Below, piece after piece: positions 8,163 through 17,322 of a DNA stretch of 45,242 bases (position 1 is the stretch's first letter; every line of letters begins with the position of its first letter). The stretch covers positions 2,508-47,749 of the forward strand of contig JAUJMV010000027.1 of NCBI GenBank assembly GCA_030446685.1. The letters run 5' to 3'. The notes beneath the pieces are model-generated. The model worked only from the letters and a program-made list of their open reading frames with translations, was not told where the DNA came from and searched no databases. The stretch is from Thermomicrobiales bacterium (lineage in GTDB: Bacteria; Chloroflexota; Chloroflexia; Thermomicrobiales; CADCWN01). The position numbers were made by a program, and so were the translations under genes.

Positions 8163-10724
8163 ATGCGGACACGGTTTACGCGGTTGTTCGGCTTGGTGCT
8201 CGTCTTGGTGACGGTCCTGGGACTGGCCGTACCCGCGGGCGCCCAGCATGCCGTCGACCAGCCGGTCAACGAAACGCCCCAGTCCTGGTTTGTCGAACTC
8301 GCCAGCCCGCCGCGGGCTGACGGCACCGACGCCGCGACGTTGAAGCGCGAGAAGGACGCGTTCCGCGCCGAGGCCCGGCGCAAGGGCGTGAAGTTCAACG
8401 AGCGCTACGCCTTCGACACGTTGTTCAACGGCTTCTCGGTCCAGGCCGATCCGTCGCAACTGCCCGCCCTGGCGCGGGTGGCCGGCGTCAAGGCGCTCTA
8501 CCCGGTGGTCGAGCTGACACGGCCGGTCATCGCGGACGCGAATGAGCCGGAGATGGCGACCGCCCTGGCGATGACCGGCGCCGACACGACCCAGTCCGAA
8601 CTCGGCTTCACCGGCCGTGGCATCCGCGTCGCGGTGATGGACAGCGGTGTCGATTACGACCACCCCGACCTCGGCGGGTGCTTCGGCCCTGGCTGCCGCG
8701 TGGTCACCGGCTACGACTTCGTCGGCGACGCCTTCAACGCCGACCCGTCCTCGCCCGCCTACAGCCCCACACCCGCGCCGGACGCCGATCCCGACGACTG
8801 CGGCGGTCACGGCACCCACGTCGCCGGCATCATCGGTGCCAGCACGGCCCAGGCCGGTGGGGTCCGGGGCGTGGCGCCCGATGTCACCTTCGGCGCCTAC
8901 CGCGTCTTCGGCTGCGGGGGCTCGACCACCGCCGACATCATGATCGCGGCGATGGAGCGGGCGCTGACCGACGACATGCAGATCCTCAACATGAGCATCG
9001 GCTCGGCCTTCCAGTGGCCGCAGTACCCGACCGCCACCGCCAGCGACCGGCTGGTCAACAAGGGCGTGGTCGTGGTCGCCTCGATCGGCAACAGCGGCGC
9101 CGACGGCCTCTACGCCGCGGGCGCGCCTGGCCTGGGCAACAAGGTCATCGGCGTGGCCTCGTTCGACAACAGCCACATCAGCGCGCTCACCTTCCGCCTG
9201 CCGGACGGCCGCCAAGTGCCCTACCTGCCGATGTCGACCACCCCCGAGCCGCCCCTCAGCGGCACGACCCCGCGGTCGTCCACCTGGGCCGCGGCTGCAA
9301 CGCCGATGCCTATCTCGGCGATCCCATGGGCAAGGTCGCGCTGATCGAGCGCGGCGCCTGCACCTTCAACGAGAAGTACCAGCGCGCCGTGGGCGCCGGC
9401 GCGGTCCAGGTCGTCATCTACAACAACGTCCCCGGCATCTTCGCCGGCGGCAGCATCACCGCGCGGGACGGCGTGTCCAGCGTCGGCATCGCCCGGGCGG
9501 ACGGCCTGGCGATCCTGGAGCAGCTCAAGGCCGGGGCGGTGACGCTGGAGTGGACCGACGTCCGCGTCAACGCGCAGAACCCGACCGGCGGGCTGATCTC
9601 CTCGTTCAGCTCCTACGGCCTGTCCCCCGATCTCAACCTCAAGCCGGACATCGGCGCCCCGGGCGGCCTGATCCGCTCGACCTACCCGCTGGAGAAGAGC
9701 GGCGGCTACGCGATCCTCAGCGGCACCTCGATGTCCTCGCCGCATGTGGCCGGCGGCGTCGCGCTGCTGCTGCAAGCGCGCCCGCGGACGCCCGCCCAGG
9801 CGGTGCGCGGTATCCTGCAGAACAGCGCCGACCCGAAGCCCTGGAACGGCAATCCCGGTCTCGGGTTCCTGGACAACGTCCATCGTCAGGGCGCGGGCAT
9901 GGTGGACGTTGACGACGCCATCCTCTCCACGACCAAGGTCGAGCCCGCCAAGCTCGCGCTCGGCGAGAGCGAGGCGGGGCCGGCGACGCGGACCCTGACG
10001 ATCGAGAACAACGGCCCGGCCGCCGTCACCTACGACCTCGCGCACGCGCCGGCCCTGTCGACCATCGGCAGCACCGGGCCGGGCTTCGACACCAAGTTCG
10101 CGTCGGTCGCCTTCGGTGCGGCCAGCGTGACGGTGCCGGCCGGCGGCACGGCGACCGTGGACGTCACGATCGCCGCGAATACCGCGCTGGCGGATGGCGG
10201 CCAGTACGGCGGCTACCTCGTCTTCACCCCGCAGGGGGCGGGCAGACCTACCGCGTGCCCTACGCCGGCTTCAAGGGCGACTACCAGGCGATCAAGGTGC
10301 TGACCACCGACCCCGCGCTGGTCGAGTTGCGCTCGACGGCGGCGTGCCAGGTGCGCGTGCCGCCACGTCCTGCTACACCGCGCCGGCGGACACGACCTTC
10401 ACCATGAAGGACGGGGACATCCCCTACGCGCGGGTCCACCTGGACCACCAGGCGCGCCGGCTGCGGCTGGAGGTGCGCGACGCCGCCACCGGCCAGTCCT
10501 GGCACCGCGCCTACGAGCAGGAGTACCTCCCGCGCAACAGCACCGCCGCCGGCTTCTTCGCCTTCGCCTTCGACGGGACGACGACGCGGGGCAAGGAGGA
10601 GCTCACCGTGCCGAACGGGCGGTACGTGCTCGTGCTGACGGTGGAGAAGGCGCTGAGCGACGGGACCAACCCGGCGCACTTCGAGACCTGGACCTCGCCG
10701 GCGTTCACCATCGCGCGCCCGTAG
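8163..10724 (+). pseudogene. secreted S8 subtilisin-like protease with PA insert (Vpr-like), frameshifted
   Basis: ATG at 8163 has AAGGAG 5 nt upstream and starts a Sec signal peptide (LFGLVLVLVTVLGLAVPAGA). An inhibitor-I9-like propeptide follows. The catalytic triad is present across frames: Asp in VAVMDSGVDYDHPDL (~residue 160), His in GGHGTHVAGIIG (~216) and Ser in SGTSMSSPHVAGG (~523 if frames are joined). A protease-associated domain (DPMGKVALIERGACTF ... YNNVPGIFAGG) is inserted between His and Ser, as in minor extracellular protease Vpr. The C-terminus has Fn3-like beta domains (TLTIENNGPAAVTYDL; YRVPYAGFKGDYQ). At least three frame changes are needed, near 9260-9275, 10235-10243 (beside a G-run) and 10340-10366. 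All domains are conserved between them, so indel errors are likely; otherwise it is a recent pseudogene. Confidence 0.8.
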
Positions 10725-10752
10725 CCGCGCCGGTCCCTTCAGCCACAACCGC

Positions 10753-10791
10753 GCGGGGCGGGGGGGGCCCCCCCCCCGCCGCCCCGCTTTT
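10753..10791 (+). terminator. Rho-independent terminator of the protease gene
   Basis: GCGGGGC plus a run of G pairs with a run of C plus GCCCCGC, and is followed directly by TTTT (10788-10791), about 30 nt after the protease stop codon. The long G/C homopolymers make the exact length uncertain in any sequencing read. Confidence 0.65.
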
Positions 10792-10904
10792 CTCCCCGCG
10801 CCCCGCGCCCCCTCGACCGCGCCGCCGCCGGGGCGTAGAATGGCGCCGCGTCAGCGTGACGCGGCGCGCGGGGAGCGCGGCCAGGGAGCGTGGAGGAGGG
10901 AGCC

Positions 10905-11282
10905 ATGAGCGTGGTGCGCCTGGAGCACGTCGGCCTCGGGGCCGCGCGCGGCAAGTACGAGGAGACGATCCGCTTCTACGAGCAGGTCTTCGGCTGGCAC
11001 CGCATCAAGGAGAGCCCCGGCGAGCTGGCCTTCATCGGCGACGGCGCGGGGGGGCGCCTCGAAATCCTCGCCAACGACGCCCCGCCGCTGCCCAATCCCC
11101 ACCATCTCGCCTTCGTCGTCGCCCCGGACCAGTTCGACGCGACGATGGAGGCGCTGCGCGCGGCGGGCGCCCAGCTCGACGAGCCGATGACCAACCCCTT
11201 CGGCGACCGGCTGCTCTTCTTCAGCGATCCCGCCGGTAACCGCGCCCAAATCGTCGGCCGCGTCGAACCGCTCGCGCCATAA
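10905..11282 (+). CDS. VOC (glyoxalase/dioxygenase fold) family protein
   Basis: A 125-residue protein of the vicinal oxygen chelate superfamily. It opens with VVRLEHVGLGAARGKYEETIRFYEQVFGWHRI, the classic first beta-alpha-beta-beta-beta unit, with His at the first metal position, and ends with the second unit (NPHHLAFVVAPDQF, RLLFFSDPAGNRAQIVGR). The Asp-Pro-x-Gly-Asn motif is the usual C-terminal metal-site strand. Members include glyoxalases, ring-cleaving dioxygenases and fosfomycin-resistance enzymes; nothing here selects among them. The ATG at 10905 is chosen because GGAGGGAGCC directly precedes it. It converges on mutM; the shared gap holds a repeat array that could terminate both transcripts. 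Confidence 0.8.
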   Translation: MSVVRLEHVGLGAARGKYEETIRFYEQVFGWHRIKESPGELAFIGDGAGGRLEILANDAPPLPNPHHLAFVVAPDQFDATMEALRAAGAQLDEPMTNPFGDRLLFFSDPAGNRAQIVGRVEPLAP

Positions 11283-11286
11283 CGGG

Positions 11287-11407
11287 GTCGCAGGTCGAAG
11301 GTCGCAGGTCGCAGGTCACCCACTGCCGAGGCGTTGCCCATCGGAAGGCGCCGGGGCTTGTCATGGGTGACGTTCGACGTTCGGCCTTCGACCTTCAGAC
11401 CTGCGAC
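11287..11407. repeat. inverted GTCGAAG/GTCGCAG-type array between convergent genes
   Basis: Heptad-like units GTCGCAG/GTCGAAG at 11287-11316 face complementary CTTCGAC/GACCTGCGAC units at 11369-11407. The outer arms (11287-11304 and 11389-11407) pair over about 18 bp with one bulge. The right arm includes the mutM stop codon. The position between two convergent genes suggests a bidirectional terminator-like stem. The same units recur at 21.8, 42.2 and 44.6 kb. Confidence 0.65.
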
Positions 11408-12273
11408 TTGCCTCCCGGTGGCTGGCATTGCGGACAGAAGTAGGTGCCGCGGCCGGCGAGGGTGTACTTCACGATCGGCGTGCCGCAGGTGGGGCAGGGC
11501 TCGCCCCGGCGCGCGTGGACGCGCGGGAAGCCGGCCACCTGCGTCGCCTTGCCGTGGTGGATGCGCGCCCCGCCGATCGGGATCGCCTCCGCCAGCACCG
11601 CCGGCATCGCGCCGTGCAGCCGGGCGATCTCCGGCGGGGCGAGGCCCGCCGCCGCGCGCTCCGGGTGCAGCCGGGCGAGGTGCAGCGCCTCGTCGACGTA
11701 GATGTTGCCCAGCCCGGCGACGAACGACTGGTCGAGCAGCAGCGGCTTCAGCTTCGCGCGCCCCCGCGCGGCCAGCATCGCCGCCAGCCGCTCAACCGTC
11801 AGCGACGGGTCGGGTGGCTCCGGCCCGAGGTTGCGCTCGCGGATGTACGGCTCCACCAGCGTGGCCGGGAGGAGCGTCAGCCGCGCGAAGTGCCGCGGAT
11901 CTTGCAGGTAGACCGTCGTGCCGTCCGCGAAGTCGAGCGTCAGGTGCGTCGTCGGCGCGGGGAGCGGCGCGTCGTAGGCCGGGACTGGGTGGCCCGCCAC
12001 CTCGCGCGCCCCGCCGGGCGCGACCGCCGCCACCTGCCCGGTCATCCGCAGGTGGAGGACCGCCTGCGGGTCGCGGTCGAACCGCAGGACCAGGTACTTG
12101 GCGTGGCGCTCGACCCCGTCCAGCCGCCCCCCCACCAGATCGTCCAGCGTCAGGTCCGTCTCCAGCGCCTCCACCAGCCGCTCGCGCCCGCAGCGGACGC
12201 CGACCACCCGCTTCCCCACCGCCGCGCGGTCCAGGATGCGGCGCACCGTCTCCACCTCCGGCAACTCGGGCAT
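11395..12273 (-). CDS. mutM: formamidopyrimidine-DNA glycosylase (Fpg/MutM)
   Basis: A 292-residue base-excision repair enzyme that removes 8-oxoguanine and formamidopyrimidines and cuts the abasic site by beta,delta-elimination. The ATG at 12273 is required because catalysis uses Pro2 as Schiff-base nucleophile and Glu3: the product begins MPELPEVETV. Lys59 (HAKYLVL) is the conserved Lys of the 8-oxoG site. QSFVAGLGNIYVDEALHLARLHP is the helix-two-turn-helix. The C-terminal zinc finger is complete: Cys260, Cys263, Cys280, Cys283. A short insert around AREVAGHPVPAYDAPLPAPT in the N-terminal beta domain is longer than in E. coli. The gene is intact and converges with the VOC gene. Confidence 0.97.
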   Translation of the reverse strand: MPELPEVETVRRILDRAAVGKRVVGVRCGRERLVEALETDLTLDDLVGGRLDGVERHAKYLVLRFDRDPQAVLHLRMTGQVAAVAPGGAREVAGHPVPAYDAPLPAPTTHLTLDFADGTTVYLQDPRHFARLTLLPATLVEPYIRERNLGPEPPDPSLTVERLAAMLAARGRAKLKPLLLDQSFVAGLGNIYVDEALHLARLHPERAAAGLAPPEIARLHGAMPAVLAEAIPIGGARIHHGKATQVAGFPRVHARRGEPCPTCGTPIVKYTLAGRGTYFCPQCQPPGGKSQV

Positions 12274-12484
12274 CCCGTACTCCTCCAGCGCCAGCACCGC
12301 CCGGCGTCCCGTCTTAACGCCGCGCGGCCAAGTCTACCGCATCGCCCCCGGCCCCCGGCCGAACCGTCGCGCCTCGCTCCCCACTCCAGTCCCCCCACCC
12401 CCTGCCGGCCAGAAGCCCATGTCCGGCGGGGGGGGGCAAACGAGGAGTCGTCTTGGGATACGCCGTGGGCGGCGACCCGCCTCC

Positions 12485-12540
12485 ACCCCTCTCCCAACAT
12501 TGGGAGAGGGGTCGCCGCGCGAGCGCGGCGGGGGTGAGGG
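12485..12540. repeat. interspersed hairpin repeat (CCCCTCTCCCAA palindrome)
   Basis: CCCCTCTCCCAA (12486-12497) and TTGGGAGAGGGG (12500-12511) are perfect inverted repeats, followed by a second small stem (GCCGCGCGAGCGCGGC) and GGGGGTGAGGG. This layout matches a REP-like repeat seen between genes in many GC-rich genomes. It lies between mutM and the HEAT-repeat gene. No second copy was seen in this window. Confidence 0.5.
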
Positions 12541-12545
12541 CATCC

Positions 12546-13161
12546 TCAGCCGCCTGCCCCTCCCCGCCGCGCCACGGCCAGCAGCGCCCGCGCCGCCTCG
12601 CGCACCCCGGCGTCGGGATCGGCGAGCGCGGCCTCGGCCGGCGCGCGCCGCCTCGCGCACCCCGGCGTCGGGATCGGCGAGCGCGGCCTCGGCCGGCGCC
12701 GCCAGCCAGTGCGCGGGCAGCAGGCCGGGCGGCGGCGCGGCGAGCGCCAGCAGGGTGAGGCGGCGCGTCTCCGGGTCCGGGTCGCCCAGGAAGGGCAGCA
12801 GACGGGGGAGCAGCGTCGGGTTGGCGAGGGCCGCGGCGGCGCGCAGCCCCGCGCGTCGCGCCTCGACATCGCCCCCGAGCAGCAGGTCGCGCAGGGCCAG
12901 CCGCGCGCCATCCACCAGCGCCGGGTCCGGGGACGACCGGAAGACGACCGCCGCCCGCGCCCGCACCGTCGGGGCCGGATCGCGCAGCAGCCCGGCGTGG
13001 TCCGCGGTCAGCGCCGCCGGGGCGTGTTCCCCCAGCCAGCGCAGCGCCCCCTCCCGCGCCGCCGCGTCGGCCGAGCGCAGCGCCGCGAGGGCTGTGCCGG
13101 TAGCCACCCCGTCCCGCCGCCCATCCGACCCAGCCGGGCCACCCGACACGCGCTCTCGCAT
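12546..13161 (-). pseudogene. HEAT-repeat protein, frame disrupted by a 55-bp tandem duplication
   Basis: The protein starts MRERVSGGPAGSDGR and runs as alanine/leucine-rich alpha-helical repeats (GALRWLGEHAPAALTADHAG, DPAPTVRARAAVVFRS, DPDPETRRLTLLALAAPP), each with the Asp-Pro and Arg typical of HEAT units. These form curved protein-binding scaffolds and are not enzymes. Near the C-terminus a 55-bp segment occurs twice in tandem (12589-12699). As 55 is not a multiple of three, the frame moves, so the natural end (DPDAGVREAARALLAVARRGGAGG, stop at 12546) is in a different frame from the first part. Without one copy the gene would be ~190 residues and intact. The duplication may be real or an assembly slip. 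The partner is unknown; photolyase and mutM flank it. Confidence 0.65.
12589..12699. repeat. 55-bp perfect tandem duplication
   Basis: Copy 1 spans 12589-12643 and copy 2 12644-12698, identical over 55 positions. It lies in the 3' part of the HEAT-repeat gene and shifts its frame. Confidence 0.85.
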
Positions 13162-13189
13162 CCTCGTCCCGCCGGTTCGTCCTCAGCGC

Positions 13190-14599
13190 TCAGCCCTCGC
13201 CCTTGCCGCCCTCCGCCGCGCGCTCGTAGACGGCCAGCGCCAGCCGCCGCGCCTCGGCGTGCTCGACGATCGGCGCCGGGTAGTCCCGGCCGATGACGCA
13301 GCCCGCCGCGCGCTGCGCCTCCTCGGGCATCGTCCAGGGCTCGTGAATGTACTCCCCCGGCACCCCGGCCAGTTCGGGGACGTAGCGGCGGATGTACGCG
13401 CCGTCCGGGTCGTAGCGCTTCCCCTGCGTCGTCGGGTTGAAGATGCGGAAGTAGGGCTGCGGGTCGGTCCCGGTCGAGGCCGCCCACTGCCAGCCGCCGT
13501 CGTTCGAGGCGAGGTCGCCGTCGGTGAGGTGCTCCATAAAGACCGCCTCGCCGATCTTGCCGTCCACCAGCAGGCTCTTGGTGAGGAACGAGGCGACGAT
13601 CATCCGCGCCCGGTTGTGCATCCAGCCGCGCTCGACCATCTGCCGCATCGCCGCGTCGACGATCGGGTAGCCGGTGCGCCCCGCCTTCCAGGCCGCGATG
13701 TGCGCCGGATCGTTCCGGTAGGGCAGCGCCTTGAACTGCCGCCGGAACGGCTCCCGCGTGACGTGGGGGTGGTGGAAGAGCACCTGGTAGTAGAAGTCGC
13801 GCCAGGCGATCTCCGAGACGAACCGCCGCCGCCCCTCGCTCGGGCCGTCGCAGCGCGCCACCACCTCCACCGGCGACAGCAGCCCCCAGTGCAGATCCTG
13901 GCTCAGCCGCGAGGTGCCGTCGGCCGCCAGGATCTCGCGCGCCTCGGCGTACCGCTCCACCCCGTCGGCCGCCCACGCCTCTAGCCGCGCCCGCGCCGCC
14001 CGCTCCCCCGGCGCCGGGATGTCCCGCGCCGTCGGCCCCGCGACGCCCAGTGCCTCCAGCGGCGGCAACTCGCCCGGATCGATCCCGGCGACGGGCGGCA
14101 CCGTCGCCGGGGCGGGCCGGGGCGCGCAGCGCGGATGGGCCTCCCACTTGCGGCGGTAGGGGCCGTAGACGGTGTAGGGGCGGCTGTCGCCCGCCAGGAT
14201 CTCCTCCGGCTCGGCCACCATCAGCCCCCGCTTGGCGTGGAAGCGGACCCCCTGCCCCGCCAGCGCCTCGGCGACCGCGCGATCCCGCCCGCGCGCGTAC
14301 GGGCCGTAGTCGCGCGTGACGAAGACGGCGTCGGCCCCCGCCTCCGCGACGAACGCCGGCACCGCCGCCGCCGGCAGCCCCCGGCGGACGCACAGCTCGC
14401 CCCCCCGCTCGCGCAAGTCGTCGCGCAGCAGGCGGACGCACTCGTGCATGAACCAGACCCGGTTCGGCGCCGGCCAACGCCCCCCGAGCAGCGCGTCGTC
14501 GAAGACGAAGAGCGGCACGACCCGCTCCGCGCGTTCGAGCGCGGCGGTCAGCACCGGCAGATCGTGCAGGCGCAAATCGCGCCGGAACCAGGCGCGCAA
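13190..14599 (-). CDS. phr: deoxyribodipyrimidine photolyase (class I CPD photolyase / cryptochrome family)
   Basis: Light-driven repair of cyclobutane pyrimidine dimers using FADH-. The N-terminal Rossmann-like antenna domain starts LRAWFRRDLRLHDLPVLTAA and includes VVPLFVFDDALL. The C-terminal FAD domain shows RFVSEIAWRDFYYQVLFHHP, TGYPIVDAAMRQMVERGWMHN, SLLVDGKIGEAVFMEHLTDG, LASNDGGWQWAASTGTDPQP and FNPTTQGKRYDPDGAYIRRY, all family hallmarks. Trp residues in these blocks supply the electron-transfer chain. The TTG at 14599 is proposed because the conserved domain begins right there (GGGAG is a few nt upstream), giving 469 residues, a normal size. The frame stays open to a TTG at 14773, but the extra 58 residues do not look like photolyase. 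The stop is certain; the start is not. Confidence 0.92.
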   Translation of the reverse strand: MRAWFRRDLRLHDLPVLTAALERAERVVPLFVFDDALLGGRWPAPNRVWFMHECVRLLRDDLRERGGELCVRRGLPAAAVPAFVAEAGADAVFVTRDYGPYARGRDRAVAEALAGQGVRFHAKRGLMVAEPEEILAGDSRPYTVYGPYRRKWEAHPRCAPRPAPATVPPVAGIDPGELPPLEALGVAGPTARDIPAPGERAARARLEAWAADGVERYAEAREILAADGTSRLSQDLHWGLLSPVEVVARCDGPSEGRRRFVSEIAWRDFYYQVLFHHPHVTREPFRRQFKALPYRNDPAHIAAWKAGRTGYPIVDAAMRQMVERGWMHNRARMIVASFLTKSLLVDGKIGEAVFMEHLTDGDLASNDGGWQWAASTGTDPQPYFRIFNPTTQGKRYDPDGAYIRRYVPELAGVPGEYIHEPWTMPEEAQRAAGCVIGRDYPAPIVEHAEARRLALAVYERAAEGGKGEG

Positions 14600-14908
14600 C
14601 TTCTCCCGGTAGTCGGCGGGGATCGTGAACGTCGCCAGGTGCGCGACGATCGGCGCCTCGTAGGCCGTCAGGAAGGCGCTGCGCGAGGCGCTGCCGACCT
14701 GCAACTTGTACCCGTCGCCCCGCTCCAGGCTGCCCGCGCTCTCCTTGCCGGATAACCAGACCGAGCCGGCCAAGCGGGGCTATTCTCCGGTGTGGCGCGG
14801 GGGCGATCCGCCCAGCCGCAAAACAGCCGGCGCCGACGTGCGTATATCGGGCATGATCGGATTGTGCGCGGCGCGCCTGGGCGCGCACCACCCCCAGGAG
14901 TTTGCTCG

Positions 14909-15193
14909 ATGACCGCGGACGCGCAGGGTGACCGGACGGGGTACGGCGCCTGCGCCTTGTGCGGTCGTGCCGATCAGCCGCCGCACACCAGCCTGACAAC
15001 CCTCGCGCCGCGCGGGCAGCCGGGTGAGTTGCGCGGCGCGTGGGCCTGCCGGCGTTGCGCGACGGCCGCCGACAGCTACGCGGCACTGGTGCGGGCGCTG
15101 CTGCGGCGGGCGGCACCGGAGGTGGGGGCAACGCCCGTCACCCCGCCCGGGTGGGAGACGATGTGCGAGGGCGACGGCGGCGAATGCCCCTGA
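14909..15193 (+). CDS. small zinc-ribbon-like hypothetical protein
   Basis: A 94-residue protein. The ATG at 14909 follows AGGAG with an 8-nt spacer, which decides it over the longer frame. It has two CxxC knuckles, Cys15/Cys18 (CALC) and Cys47/Cys50 (CRRC), a likely structural zinc site, and a short helical tail ending in CEGDGGECP. No catalytic motif is seen. It lies between photolyase (divergent) and the GGDEF/EAL gene (convergent). I do not recognise the family; a protein- or nucleic-acid-binding role is a guess. Confidence 0.65.
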   Translation: MTADAQGDRTGYGACALCGRADQPPHTSLTTLAPRGQPGELRGAWACRRCATAADSYAALVRALLRRAAPEVGATPVTPPGWETMCEGDGGECP

Positions 15194-15201
15194 CCCGGTG
15201 G

Positions 15202-17286
15202 TTACGGGGCCGCGGGGCGGGTGGCGAGCGCGGGCAGGCCGGAGGGTGCGTCGCCGCCGAGGACAGCGCCACCGCACAGCAGCGCCTCCGCCGCCGCCGC
15301 GGGGAGCGGCGGGGCGAAGTACTCCCCCTGCACGAGGTCGCAGCCGAGCGCGCGCAACTGGCACAACTGCGCCGCGCTCTCCACGCCTTCCGCGACGACC
15401 CGCAAATCCAGCGTATGCCCCAGCCTGGTCACCGCCTCGACGATCCCCAGGTCGCGGGGGCCACGCCCGAGGCGGGCGACGAACAGCCGGTCGATCTTGA
15501 GCGTGTCGACCGGGAAGCGCTGCAGGTAACGCAGACTGGAGTAACCGGTGCCGAAGTCGTCGATCGCCAGCCGCACCCCCAGGGCCTGCAGCGCCCGCAG
15601 GGTGGCGATGGTGGCGTCGACGTCCTCCATCAGCAGGCTCTCGGTCAGCTCCAGGGCCAGCCCGCACGGCGCCAGCCCGCTCTCGCGGAGGATCCGGGCG
15701 ACAGCGCGCGGCAGATCGGGGTGCTGAAATTGGCGCGCGGAGAGGTTGACGCTCAGCAGCGGGGGCGGATCGTCCGGGCACCGCTCGCGCCAGCGCGCGG
15801 CCTGCCGGCAGGCGGTCGCCAGCACCCACTCGCCCAGCGGCAGGATCAACCCCGTCTCCTCGGCCAGCGGGATGAACTCGGTCGGGAGGACCAGGCCGCG
15901 CCGGGGGTGCTGCCAGCGAACCAGCGCCTCCAGCCCGGCGATCCGCCCGGTCGCCGGCGCGACCTGGGGCTGGTAGTGGACGACGAACTCCTCGCGCTCG
16001 AGCGCGCGGCGCAGATCGAGCTCGAGGATCAGGCGCTGGGTCGCGGGGGCGGTCATCCCGGGGTCGAAGACGACCCGCGCCGCGCCGCCCGCCAGCTTGG
16101 CGCGGTAGAGCGCGATGTCGGCGTGGCGCAGCAGCTCGTCGGGGTTCGCCCCCACGCCGCCCGGCGCGATGCCGACGCTGGCGGTGACGACGAGGTCGCG
16201 CCCGTCGAGGGCGATCGGCGCGCGGATCTCGGCGGCGAGGCGTTCGGCGGTGGCGGTGGCGTCCCGCGCCCCGGCCGGCCCTTCCAGCAGGATCGTGAAC
16301 TCGTCCCCGCCGAAGCGCGCGGCGGTGTCGCCGGGGCGCAGCACCGCGCGCAGGCGCCGGGCGACGGCGACCAGCACCCGGTCCCCGGCGGCGTGGCCCA
16401 GGCTGTCGTTGATGACCTTGAGGCGGTCCAGATCGAGGAAGAGGACCGCGACGCTGTGCCGCGCGAGGGCCTGCGCCAGCCGGGTGCGGAACAGGGTACG
16501 GTTCGGCAGATCGGTGAGCGGGTCGTGGAGGGTCTGGTGGGCCAGCCGCGCCTCGGCCACCTGGCGCTCCTCCGCGAGCTGCACCGTCCGCCGGAGGGAG
16601 AGGTAGACGCAGGCGGTCAGCAGGGCGGGCAACAGCGGCGCCCAGGGGGCGTGGGTTGTCAGGAGGGCCGTCAGCAGGCCGAGCAGGAAGAGGGCGGCCG
16701 ATTGGGGCCAGCGCAGGCGCTGGCCGGCGAGCCAGATGGCGACCGGGCTCTGGCGCTGCTGCAGGCCGATCATCACCGCCACGGCCCCGCTGTTCGCCAG
16801 GTACATCGCCAGCGCCGCCAGCGGGACGGCCCAGAGGGCCGCCGCCCGGTCGAGCGGGGCCGGCGCCCGGTGCGGCAGGGTCGCGTAGTACGCCAGGCCG
16901 CCGAGTCCGGTGGCGATTACGTGCTGGGCGGCATTGAACAACGTGGCGCGCACCGTCCCCAGCCGCTTGCCGGTGGCCGGGTTCCGGCGTGGGATCAGCG
17001 TGGCGCCGCCGAGCAACTGGCCGACGCCGACCAGGGCCATGGCGACGGGGACGCTGAAGAGCAGCAGGCAGGCGAAGTAGATGGCGATGGACGTGTCCAG
17101 CTTGTGGCGGGGGCCGAGCGGCAGCGGGAAGTGCTGGGCCAGGACCGCGAGCACGACCAGCAGCGCCATCAGGCCGCCGTTGGGGGCGACCGGGCCGCGC
17201 CAGGCCCAGGCCCACCAGGCGAGGAAGCCCGGTGCGGCGAGGACCAACGCCCACAGGTAGCACCGCGCCGCCGCCGGCAGGCGCAT
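15202..17286 (-). CDS. membrane GGDEF-EAL bifunctional cyclic-di-GMP protein
   Basis: A 694-residue inner-membrane signalling protein. Residues ~1-230 form about seven hydrophobic segments (an integral sensor module in the manner of MASE domains). The GGDEF domain follows (HDPLTDLPNRTLFRTRL ... LFLDLDRLKVINDSLGHAAG ... RFGGDEFTILL at ~322) with an intact active-site GGDEF, so diguanylate cyclase activity is possible. The EAL domain starts near residue 410: EALVRW (~450, ExLxR complete), LELTESLLMED, AIDDFGTGYSSLRYL (both Asp), LKIDRLFV and VVAEGVES retain the metal ligands for c-di-GMP phosphodiesterase. Both activities may therefore be present, with the membrane part selecting between them. 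The signal is unknown. It is convergent with the zinc-ribbon gene, 8 nt apart. Confidence 0.93.
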   Translation of the reverse strand: MRLPAAARCYLWALVLAAPGFLAWWAWAWRGPVAPNGGLMALLVVLAVLAQHFPLPLGPRHKLDTSIAIYFACLLLFSVPVAMALVGVGQLLGGATLIPRRNPATGKRLGTVRATLFNAAQHVIATGLGGLAYYATLPHRAPAPLDRAAALWAVPLAALAMYLANSGAVAVMIGLQQRQSPVAIWLAGQRLRWPQSAALFLLGLLTALLTTHAPWAPLLPALLTACVYLSLRRTVQLAEERQVAEARLAHQTLHDPLTDLPNRTLFRTRLAQALARHSVAVLFLDLDRLKVINDSLGHAAGDRVLVAVARRLRAVLRPGDTAARFGGDEFTILLEGPAGARDATATAERLAAEIRAPIALDGRDLVVTASVGIAPGGVGANPDELLRHADIALYRAKLAGGAARVVFDPGMTAPATQRLILELDLRRALEREEFVVHYQPQVAPATGRIAGLEALVRWQHPRRGLVLPTEFIPLAEETGLILPLGEWVLATACRQAARWRERCPDDPPPLLSVNLSARQFQHPDLPRAVARILRESGLAPCGLALELTESLLMEDVDATIATLRALQALGVRLAIDDFGTGYSSLRYLQRFPVDTLKIDRLFVARLGRGPRDLGIVEAVTRLGHTLDLRVVAEGVESAAQLCQLRALGCDLVQGEYFAPPLPAAAAEALLCGGAVLGGDAPSGLPALATRPAAP

Positions 17287-17322
17287 CAGTCTCCCCCTCC
17301 CGGCCCGCCGGCTTCTACGCCC

